Positions 1 through 6,393 of a DNA stretch of 16,780 nucleotides are shown here, one piece after another. The DNA is from Planctomycetota bacterium (lineage in GTDB: Bacteria > Planctomycetota > UBA1135 > GCA-002686595): the NCBI GenBank assembly GCA_004296785.1, contig SCVU01000785.1:1-16780 (forward strand), in the 5' to 3' direction. Positions within the stretch are counted from its first letter, which is position 1. Each line of letters opens with the position of its first letter. Under the pieces are notes generated by a model. It saw only the letters and a program-made list of their open reading frames with translations, ran no database searches and was not told the origin of the DNA. The position numbers were made by a program, and so were the translations under genes.

Positions 1-1
1 G

Positions 2-844
2 CAGGGATCGCTGAGTGCGCTGCGCACGACGAACAGCGGGTGGGTCGGAGTCGCGAACTCGACGCTGCAAGGCATGTCGTACTCGTTCGGCGAAGGCGGC
101 GCCATCGGACAAGGCGTGTGGAGCGCCGCGACGACGACGACGCTGCACCAGTGCGCGAGCACCGGCGGGCCCGGCGTGTTCCTCGTCGTGCAAGGGAATC
201 CGATCGGGCTGCAGGCCGGCGCCGGCGCGCTCGTGCACTCGGGTCTGCTCGTCGCCGCGCGCACGGCGCTCACCGGCGGCGACGGCTACGGATCGACGTA
301 CTCGTCGTACTTCAGCTCGTGCGTGTACAGCTTGGGCGGCTACGGCCTCTCGCTCGGCAGCGGCCAGCCGGGCGCGCACCTGCTCGATGCGACGACGACC
401 GCGGGCGGCGCGGGCGTGTTGAACGCGCCGTGCACGACGCCGCCGGCGATCCCGGGCGCGCACGCGTCGAGCGGCGGATGGCTGACGCCGGGCGGCGCTG
501 CACCGGTGCTCACGAGCTACCCGGTCACGCGTGAAGGACAGACGCTCGCGCTGTCGCTCGACACGAGCGCCGGCGAGTACGCCGTGCTGCTCGTCGCGAC
601 GAGCGTGCAGCCGCTGTTCGTCTCCGAGTTCCACGGCCCGGTCGTGAACGCGGGCGCGAGCCTGCTCGCGCTCGGCCTCGTGCCGCCGAGCGGCGTCGTC
701 AGCGCGAGCGCGCAGATCCAGGAGCTCGGCGCCGGCGTCGAAGGCGTCGCGACCTACCTCCAGGGCGCGAGCATCGATCTCACGTCGCTCACCGTCCGCC
801 TCTCGAACGTCAGCGTCGCCGTGCTGGTCGACGCAGCCCTCTGA
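2..844 (+). CDS. Beta-helix family extracellular protein, paralogue 1 (5' truncated by window)
   Basis: The frame is open from base 2, so the true start lies upstream; 280 residues are visible, ending at TGA 842-844. It is a Gly/Ala/Ser/Thr-rich, low-charge protein typical of exported repeat folds. A stretch reading LLVAARTALTGGDG (codons near 247-290) matches LLVSRTALTGGDG in the third gene, and the last ~105 residues (from VTREGQTL to the C-terminus LVDAAL) align with the C-termini of the next two genes. It is therefore a paralogue of them. By analogy the missing N-terminus should carry the beta-helix opening strand (DxxSIQxAI...GDIVLVRxGTY). The next gene starts 14 bp downstream on the same strand, so they are probably co-transcribed. 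The role is unknown; a secreted or surface structural or adhesive role is inference. An internal ATG at 74 is not a credible start because homology and coding character extend upstream of it. Confidence 0.75.
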   Translation, partial: QGSLSALRTTNSGWVGVANSTLQGMSYSFGEGGAIGQGVWSAATTTTLHQCASTGGPGVFLVVQGNPIGLQAGAGALVHSGLLVAARTALTGGDGYGSTYSSYFSSCVYSLGGYGLSLGSGQPGAHLLDATTTAGGAGVLNAPCTTPPAIPGAHASSGGWLTPGGAAPVLTSYPVTREGQTLALSLDTSAGEYAVLLVATSVQPLFVSEFHGPVVNAGASLLALGLVPPSGVVSASAQIQELGAGVEGVATYLQGASIDLTSLTVRLSNVSVAVLVDAAL

Positions 845-858
845 GCCAGGAACGCGCG

Positions 859-2058
859 ATGCTCGCTCCGCTCCTCCTCTCCGGCGTGATCGTGGTCGCG
901 GAGACGCCCGGCTTCGGCGTCGACTACATCTCGATCCAGGACGCGGTGCACTTCGCCAACGACGGCGACATCGTGCTCGTGCGCTCCGGCACGTACGTCG
1001 GCGACGTTTCCGCGCCGGTCGGCGGCAAGAACGTCGTGATCGTCGCCGACGGGCCGACGGCGCCGTACTCGATCCTCGGGCTGTGGACGTTCCACACGCA
1101 GCAGCCGTCGCAGACGCTCGTGGTGCGCGGCCTGGATCTGGCAGGCCTCTACGCTCCGCTGCCCAACTCGAACACGACGCTGCAGGTGAGCCAGGGCAAC
1201 GTGCTCGTCGAGGACTGCACGATCTACGGCGCGCAGTCGAGCGTGCGCGCGGACGCCTCGGGTTGGCTCGCGCTGACGCGCAGCGGCGCCTACGCGAGCT
1301 CGGGCGCTGGCCCCGGCCCGATCTCGGCGATCGGCACCGGGCTCGAGACCGCGCCGGGCGCGAGCTCGCTCGCGACGCTGCACTCGAGCTACGTGTCCGG
1401 CGGCGGCGGGTTGTTCAACGACACCGGCGTCCTCGAGTACGGGATCGACGCGCGCGAGGCCGTGAACTGGACGGGCAAGCTGATCGCCTCGCACGCGTCG
1501 ATCCAGGGCGGAATCGGCATGGGCTCGAAGCTGGCGACGTCCGGCGGCTGCATCGCCAGCGCGCCCGGCTCGGCGCTGCTACTCAACGGCACCGCGCATC
1601 TCGCCGCGACCACCGTCGTCGCGGGCGCGTTCTGGGCGCAGTTGGACGGCTGCCCGCTGCCGCCTGTCCCACCGGCGAGCATCGGAGGCACGACGGTCGT
1701 GCACGCGGGCACGGCGCCGCTGCTGTCGAGCTCGCGCGTCACGCGCGAGGGCCAACTGCTCACGGCGACGCTCGACGCGGCGAGCGGCGAGTACGGCGTA
1801 CTGCTCGTCGCGACGAGCGTGCAGCGCGTCGAGCTCGACGCGTACGTCGGCGTGCTCGTGAATCCGGCGGCGAGCGTCGTCCCGCTCGGATTCGTCGGCG
1901 GCTCCGGCAGCCTGTCGAAGTCGGCCGTCGTGCAGGAGCTCGGCGCAGGCGTCGAAGGCGCCGCCGTGTATCTGCAGGGCGCGAGCGTCGATCCCGCGAC
2001 ACTGAGCGTGCGGCTGTCGAACGTCAGCGTCGCGACGCTGCTCGACGCGGGGCTCTGA
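859..2058 (+). CDS. Right-handed beta-helix (pectin-lyase-like) extracellular protein, paralogue 2
   Basis: This 399-residue protein opens with the classic start of a parallel beta-helix: DYISIQDAVHFANDGDIVLV at residues 22-41 followed by RSGTY, then short strand repeats such as VLVEDCTIYGAQSS at 115-128. That pattern is known from pectin-lyase-fold proteins and DUF1565-like proteins; no catalytic Asp/Arg set of a lyase is evident, so a structural role is more likely. Residues ~295-399 form a separate C-terminal module (REGQ..., EYGVLLVATS, VLVNPAAS, YLQGASVDPATLSVRLSN) shared with both neighbours. The ATG is preceded by AGGA at 8 nt, which fixes the start. The hydrophobic N-terminus is very short and has no basic residue, so a conventional signal peptide is weak. 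It is probably in one operon with its two tandem paralogues. Confidence 0.85.
   Translation: MLAPLLLSGVIVVAETPGFGVDYISIQDAVHFANDGDIVLVRSGTYVGDVSAPVGGKNVVIVADGPTAPYSILGLWTFHTQQPSQTLVVRGLDLAGLYAPLPNSNTTLQVSQGNVLVEDCTIYGAQSSVRADASGWLALTRSGAYASSGAGPGPISAIGTGLETAPGASSLATLHSSYVSGGGGLFNDTGVLEYGIDAREAVNWTGKLIASHASIQGGIGMGSKLATSGGCIASAPGSALLLNGTAHLAATTVVAGAFWAQLDGCPLPPVPPASIGGTTVVHAGTAPLLSSSRVTREGQLLTATLDAASGEYGVLLVATSVQRVELDAYVGVLVNPAASVVPLGFVGGSGSLSKSAVVQELGAGVEGAAVYLQGASVDPATLSVRLSNVSVATLLDAGL
1978..2058 (+). repeat. 3'-end direct repeat, copy A (81 bp)
   Basis: This is the final 81 bp of paralogue 2, including the stop codon. It matches 3223-3303 with two mismatches by direct reading (one gtc/atc, one wobble aca/acg). 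The corresponding end of paralogue 1 (764-844) is much more diverged. The identity includes third codon positions, which points to recent duplication or gene conversion rather than protein-level selection alone. Confidence 0.85.
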
Positions 2059-2094
2059 GCTCGCTCACCCCCCGACCCCGAACTCGGAGCCCCG

Positions 2095-3303
2095 ATGCTG
2101 CTCGCGCTGCTCGCCTCCAACGTCCTCGTCGTCGCGCCAACCGCCGGTCCCGGCGTCGACTTCACGTCGATCCAAGCCGCGATCGACACCGCCGCGAGCG
2201 GGGACATCGTGCTCGTGCGCGCCGGAACGTATGGAGAGTCGATCGCGATACCCGCACCCGGCAAGTCGCTCTCGATCGTCGGCGATGCGGCGATCCCGCC
2301 GCGCATTCGCGGTCTGCTCGACTTCGGCGGCGTCGCGGCGGAGCACGTGATCGCACTGCGCGGACTCGAGCTCGCGGGCGTGGTGTTCGAGCCGCCGGCG
2401 ACGCAGCCGACCGTCCGCATCGGCGCGGGCACACTGCTCGTCGAGGACTGCAACATCACCGGCTCGAGGAGCGGGATCCAAGCGTTCTCGTCGCGCTGGA
2501 CGGGCGTCACGCGCTGCACGATCCGCGCGACCTCGACAGCGCTGTATCAGCTTCCGCCGCTCTTCAGCTACGCAGTCCAAGGACTCGCCGTCGGCGCCGA
2601 GCAACCGGGCTCGACACTGACGATTCACGCAAGCTCGATCTTCGGCGCTCCGGCGGTGAAGGAGCTCGCCGTGATGGGGTTCTACGGCGCGCCGGGGCGC
2701 GAGGCGGTCAACTCGGCGACCCAACTGCTCGTGTCGCGCACCGCGCTGACCGGAGGCGACGGCCTGCCGACGTCGTACTACTCGTTCGGGCTGTGCGTGC
2801 CTCACGATCCCGGCCCCGGACTCAGCTACACCGGTTCCTCCCACGTGCTCGCGAGCACGATTCACGCCGGGGCGAGCGGCCTCACGAGTCCGCCGTGTCC
2901 GCAGCCGCAACCCGTGCCCGACATCATCGGTGCGATTCCGAGCCTGCTTGGCGGCGACTCGCCCGTGCTCGGCGCGACGCCGGTCGTGCGCGAAGGTCAG
3001 ACGCTGCACGTGTCGCTCGAGTCGACGCCGAACGACTACGCGTTCGTGTTCGTCGCGAGCTCGATGCAACCGCAATGGGTCGACGCGTACGTCGGCGTGC
3101 TTGCCGGACAGATCGGACAGCTCTTCGCGCTGGGCACGGTCGGGGCCGCGGGCAGCGCGAGCGGGAGCGCGACGATCCTCGATCTCGGCGCCGGTGTCGA
3201 AGGCGCCGTCGTGTATTTGCAGGGCGCGAGCATCGATCCCGCGACGCTGAGCGTGCGGCTGTCGAACGTCAGCGTCGCGACGCTGCTCGACGCGGGGCTC
3301 TGA
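2095..3303 (+). CDS. Right-handed beta-helix (pectin-lyase-like) extracellular protein, paralogue 3
   Basis: This 402-residue protein is homologous to the preceding one from end to end. Residues 22-46 carry the beta-helix opening (DFTSIQAAIDTAASGDIVLV, RAGTY), residues 113-128 repeat TLLVEDCNITGSRSG, and GREAVN at 201-206 matches AREAVN of paralogue 2. Residues ~298-402 are the common C-terminal module. Its last 81 bases differ from those of paralogue 2 at only two positions, whereas the upstream halves have diverged widely. GGAG lies 7 nt before the ATG. The intergenic gap to paralogue 2 is 36 bp with no visible terminator. As in paralogue 2 there is only a short uncharged hydrophobic N-terminus. 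The function is unrecognised beyond the fold; export to the cell surface is an inference from composition and neighbours. Confidence 0.85.
   Translation: MLLALLASNVLVVAPTAGPGVDFTSIQAAIDTAASGDIVLVRAGTYGESIAIPAPGKSLSIVGDAAIPPRIRGLLDFGGVAAEHVIALRGLELAGVVFEPPATQPTVRIGAGTLLVEDCNITGSRSGIQAFSSRWTGVTRCTIRATSTALYQLPPLFSYAVQGLAVGAEQPGSTLTIHASSIFGAPAVKELAVMGFYGAPGREAVNSATQLLVSRTALTGGDGLPTSYYSFGLCVPHDPGPGLSYTGSSHVLASTIHAGASGLTSPPCPQPQPVPDIIGAIPSLLGGDSPVLGATPVVREGQTLHVSLESTPNDYAFVFVASSMQPQWVDAYVGVLAGQIGQLFALGTVGAAGSASGSATILDLGAGVEGAVVYLQGASIDPATLSVRLSNVSVATLLDAGL
3223..3303 (+). repeat. 3'-end direct repeat, copy B (81 bp)
   Basis: This is the final 81 bp of paralogue 3 and is nearly identical to copy A at 1978-2058. 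Similarity drops immediately upstream, where wobble differences such as ctg/ttg in the YLQG segment reappear. The copies are 1245 bp apart in direct orientation, so recombination between them would delete one paralogue and leave an intact reading frame. Confidence 0.85.
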
Positions 3304-3319
3304 TGGCCCGAACCCGCTG

Positions 3320-3335
3320 AGGCGAATCAACGCCT
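3320..3335. terminator. Small inverted repeat between convergent genes, possible weak terminator
   Basis: AGGCG (3320-3324) and CGCCT (3331-3335) form a perfect 5-bp stem around a 6-base loop. It lies in the 30-bp gap between the convergent stop codons of the third beta-helix gene and the FG-GAP gene. There is no clear U-tract on either side, so if it terminates transcription it does so weakly or with other factors. Confidence 0.25.
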
Positions 3336-4968
3336 ATGGCACAAAGCTCACAGGCACGGCGTTGCTCGTAAGTGTTACGGCGCCAGCCCCGAGCAGGACA
3401 TAGGCGTGATGTCCTGTCATACCCAGTAGTGCCGATGGCACTGGCCCGGGCCACGAGAACGTCGCCAGCGCCGTGCCAGTCTGGCTGAGCAATCCGAGCG
3501 ATCCCGACAGTGGTGGTGAGTTCGGATTCGACAGTGTGTACATTAGGTACGGATCAACGTTGAGCGGGAAGAGCAGCGAATCCACAGCGACACCCGGCTT
3601 GCTCCCACTCACGGACCCGAGCAGCAAGTAGAACGCACCCGCATGCGTCGAGGAGGCGCTCAGCCGCAGCAATTGGGTCCCGCCTGTGGCGGCGGGAATC
3701 GCATGAGGAGCTGCGACGAGGGTCAATGGGACGCTTGAGATCGCAGTGAGCCTTCCCCAACCGTCCCCGAGGGTATCGTCGCCCGGCGAGTAGGCGACAA
3801 AATCGAGCGCCCCATCGCCATTCACGTCACCGCCGCCCGCGACACCACTTCCGAATCCATCGCCCGGCGCGACCCCTTCGACCGCGTGTAGGAAACCATG
3901 CGTGGCGCCCGAGACGACGCACAGTTTGCCGGGCTGCGGGGCGCCGCTCGTGATCGTCGCGATGGCAGGAGCACCGACAATCACGTCGTCGTGCCCGTCG
4001 CCGTTGACGTCGCCGGCAACGTCGAGCAAGCGGCCAAACTCTCCGAGTACAACGTTGTCGACGATCGTTGCAATCCGGGCACCGCTCGAACCGGAGTGGA
4101 AGTGCACTGCGCCGTCGCACGAACTGGGAAGCTGCGCCTGACTGAAGCAGTACTCACCGACGACGAGATCGGGCACACCGTCAGCGTCAACATCGGCCGG
4201 CCCAGTCATAGACTGTCCGAACGTCACCGACCCGCCGCTCGCTCCGCCGATCTGCGTGCCATCCTTACCCGACCGAACTCTGGCGTACTTTCCGGTCCAT
4301 GACCCGTACATGATGTCCGGGATGCCGTCGCTGTTGACATCGCCAACTCCAGCAACGGCGTAGCCGCTTCCTTGGAGCGGCACTGCATCGCCCCAAAAGC
4401 GATGGAGTTCAGCGCCGGTTCGCCCCGAGAACACTCTGGTGCTCCCTTGAACGACGGATGCAAGCGCATCCTTGTAGACACCAACAATGATGTCGCCAAA
4501 CCCATCTCCGTCCACGTCGCCGCATCCGGCGACCGCAGTGCCCATGTTGTCACCGTTCGAGTCACCGAACAGCGCGTGCAACTTCGAGTAGTCGGCACCG
4601 GAGTAGACGAACACGGCGCCCGCACTCCCGAGCCCCCAGTTCGGGTCACCCGCCGCGAGGTCAGCGACTCCGTCGGCGTTCACGTCACCGACGTCGAAAA
4701 CGTTGAATCCGTAGCTCGTCTGCCCTGCCTCGTAGAAAGTGTGCAGTGGCAATCCCGATTGCCCTGAAAAGAGCATGACGTACTCTCCGTTGCCGGCGGC
4801 GATGTCGGCGTATCCGTCCGCGTTCGTGTCTCCGACGATGGTCGGGCTCCGACCCAAAAAGTCCGGCTGCCCAGAACCATACCAATCGAACAACGCGCTC
4901 TGCGCAGCGGCGACGCGGCAGCTCGACGACACCAGGACAGCCCATGCAAGTGTGCTTCTCGTCGTCAC
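3334..4968 (-). CDS. FG-GAP/VCBS repeat (integrin-alpha-like) beta-propeller protein
   Basis: This 544-residue secreted protein has a signal-peptide-like N-terminus (residues 1-22, ending VAAAQ). Seven DxNxDGxxD-type calcium-binding loops start at residues 47, 95, 151, 210, 259, 320 and 381 (for example DTNADGYAD and DVNGDGHDD). Each is followed by a hydrophobic strand such as VIVGAP, the hallmark of FG-GAP blades; seven loops fit a complete seven-bladed propeller. Residues ~420-544 are a separate C-terminal beta module (GAFYLLLGS, PLNVDPYLMYTLSNPNSPP, GHHAYVLL) of a type recurrent in planctomycete propeller proteins. It probably acts outside the cell in binding or adhesion; no enzyme motif is seen. 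The start is GTG, without a strong Shine-Dalgarno. Base composition is visibly lower in GC and codon use more relaxed than in flanking genes. It stands alone on its strand between the beta-helix cluster and the membrane operon. Confidence 0.9.
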   Translation of the reverse strand: MTTRSTLAWAVLVSSSCRVAAAQSALFDWYGSGQPDFLGRSPTIVGDTNADGYADIAAGNGEYVMLFSGQSGLPLHTFYEAGQTSYGFNVFDVGDVNADGVADLAAGDPNWGLGSAGAVFVYSGADYSKLHALFGDSNGDNMGTAVAGCGDVDGDGFGDIIVGVYKDALASVVQGSTRVFSGRTGAELHRFWGDAVPLQGSGYAVAGVGDVNSDGIPDIMYGSWTGKYARVRSGKDGTQIGGASGGSVTFGQSMTGPADVDADGVPDLVVGEYCFSQAQLPSSCDGAVHFHSGSSGARIATIVDNVVLGEFGRLLDVAGDVNGDGHDDVIVGAPAIATITSGAPQPGKLCVVSGATHGFLHAVEGVAPGDGFGSGVAGGGDVNGDGALDFVAYSPGDDTLGDGWGRLTAISSVPLTLVAAPHAIPAATGGTQLLRLSASSTHAGAFYLLLGSVSGSKPGVAVDSLLFPLNVDPYLMYTLSNPNSPPLSGSLGLLSQTGTALATFSWPGPVPSALLGMTGHHAYVLLGAGAVTLTSNAVPVSFVP

Positions 4969-4980
4969 GACTGGCCGATC

Positions 4981-4998
4981 GATCCAACGACTTGGATC
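4981..4998 (-). promoter_or_regulatory. Perfect inverted repeat in the leader of the FG-GAP gene
   Basis: GATCCAA (4981-4987) and TTGGATC (4992-4998) are exact reverse complements around a 4-base loop CGAC, placed 12 bases before the GTG start at 4968. It could be an operator or an RNA hairpin near the ribosome-binding region. No strong Shine-Dalgarno is visible outside it. A second short inverted repeat, GCGGT-A-ACCGC, lies at 5044-5054 in the same 91-bp gap. Confidence 0.4.
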
Positions 4999-5011
4999 CG
5001 TGCAGCAACCC

Positions 5012-5020
5012 AGGCTAGCA
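5012..5020 (-). promoter_or_regulatory. Possible extended -10 element for the FG-GAP gene
   Basis: On the minus strand this reads TGCTAGCCT, which fits TGnTAnnnT, an extended -10 box. It lies about 44 bases before the GTG start. No good -35 hexamer was found. The gap also separates this gene from the upstream operon, so it needs its own promoter unless it is read through. Confidence 0.25.
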
Positions 5021-5059
5021 GAATCGCCGAATCACGGCGTCGCGCGGTAACCGCCCCAA

Positions 5060-6355
5060 CTAACGCGGCCGCTCGACCGCGGCGCTCACGCTCTGCACGA
5101 GCCAGCCCTTCGTGCGCAGCACGAGCGCGGCGTGCACCGGCTCGTCGCCCGCCGCGCTCGCCAGCGCTGCCGGCAGCGCGAGCCGCGCCTTGCCCTGTGC
5201 ATCGAACGCCCCCGACAACGCGGTCGACTTCTTCGACGCATCGAACAAGTCGTCCGCCGCGAGCGGGATCCGGTGCTCGCCGAACCCCGGCTGGTCGCCG
5301 CGCGCGCGCGCGAGCAGCACCGTGTACTCGAGGCCCGCATCGCCGCTGAGCTCGAGCTCGGTCGCGCTCGTCCAGCGCAATCCGACCTCGAGCGCCGCCG
5401 CCGTCGCCCACGGATCGCCGAGCTGCGGCGCGTCGACGATGCGCGCATCGACGAGCGCGTCGTGGATCGCGCGCGCGACGACCTCGTACCCGATCGCGCG
5501 CGGGTGCAAGTCCTTGAAGAAGTAGTCGTCGGCCGCGCGCCGCTCGAGCCCTACTTCGAGCACGCGCGCGAGATCGACGAGCGCGGCGCCGCCCTTCGAG
5601 GCCGCGGTGCGGATCGCGAAGTTCACGCCCGGCACGAACTCGCCTTCCTCGCGCGCGTAGGTCAACAGCACCGGCACCGCGCCGGCCGCGCGCGCGAGCT
5701 CGCAGATCCGCTCGAGATCGCGCGCGATCCAGTCGCGGCCGAGCTCGCCCTCCCCCGCCGCGAGCGTCCCGTCGCCGACGTGGAACGCGCGCACCTCGCC
5801 GGTGCGCGAGACCGCGACGACGTCGGTGCTGCCGTCGGGCCGCACGTGCGTCTGAAAAGCCTCGGCGTGCGCGGGCGGCGGCTCGGCGCGCTCGAAGCGC
5901 TGCAGCGCGGCGCGCGCGAGCTTGTACGTGCGCGTCGCGTGCAGCGCGCGCGCGAGCGCACCCTCGTGCTCCGGCCGCGAGAACGGATTGTTGAGCCCGG
6001 CCAGCACGAGCAGCACGCGCGGCCGGTACTTCGCGAGGTGAGCGGGCAGCACCGACAGGATCGTCGCGGTGTTCTGACCGGGCACCGCCTCGTTGGCGAT
6101 GCCGACTTCGGCGCCGTGCGCGCGCAGCAGCCGCTCGAGCACCGCCGGCCACGCGGCTGATGCCTCGACGTTCCAGCCGTACGTGTGCGAATCGCCGACG
6201 GCGAGCCAGGTCTGCGCGCCGGCGGTCGGCGTCGCGCTCGCGCGGCCCGCGAATGCCGCGCGGCCCCACGCGAGCAGCCACAGACTGCCTTCGAGCAGCA
6301 GCAGTCCGACGAGCAGCGCGCCGAGGACGCGCGAGAGCTTGCGCAGGATTCGCAT
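5060..6355 (-). CDS. Membrane-anchored SGNH/GDSL hydrolase with C-terminal beta module
   Basis: This 431-residue protein has a basic N-terminus and one hydrophobic segment at 11-30 (signal anchor), so the enzyme faces the periplasm or outside. SGNH blocks are visible: GDSHTYGW at 54-61 with nucleophile S56, block II VPGQN at 91-95 (G93), block III GLNN at 120-123 (N123) and KDLHP at 281-285 with catalytic H284. The Asp sits two residues before His (D282) rather than the usual three, where there is Lys. The family includes esterases and O-acetyl transferases or esterases of polysaccharides; the substrate is unknown. Residues ~320-431 (YTVLLARA, PLAADDLF, GAFDAQGKARLALP) resemble the C-terminal module of the nearby FG-GAP protein. 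The start is ATG, 38 bp after the DUF58 stop; it is the last gene of the operon. The frame stays open far upstream, but only as a shadow of DUF58. Confidence 0.85.
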   Translation of the reverse strand: MRILRKLSRVLGALLVGLLLLEGSLWLLAWGRAAFAGRASATPTAGAQTWLAVGDSHTYGWNVEASAAWPAVLERLLRAHGAEVGIANEAVPGQNTATILSVLPAHLAKYRPRVLLVLAGLNNPFSRPEHEGALARALHATRTYKLARAALQRFERAEPPPAHAEAFQTHVRPDGSTDVVAVSRTGEVRAFHVGDGTLAAGEGELGRDWIARDLERICELARAAGAVPVLLTYAREEGEFVPGVNFAIRTAASKGGAALVDLARVLEVGLERRAADDYFFKDLHPRAIGYEVVARAIHDALVDARIVDAPQLGDPWATAAALEVGLRWTSATELELSGDAGLEYTVLLARARGDQPGFGEHRIPLAADDLFDASKKSTALSGAFDAQGKARLALPAALASAAGDEPVHAALVLRTKGWLVQSVSAAVERPR

Positions 6356-6393
6356 CGGGGCCCGAGAGCCTACTGCGCGCTCGCGCGCGGCGA

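Noticed and set aside
1083..3320. Long Arg-rich plus-strand frame across the second and third beta-helix genes
   Set aside because: It is a frame-shifted shadow. The beta-helix frames have clear repeats, ribosome sites and paralogy.
5044..5054. GCGGT-A-ACCGC inverted repeat as a terminator of the membrane operon
   Set aside because: The loop is a single base, the stem is short and there is no U-tract, so a terminator call is not supported.
4965..6281. A 438-codon minus-strand frame overlapping the SGNH gene
   Set aside because: It is out of frame with the SGNH motifs and composed almost entirely of Arg, Ala and Gly.
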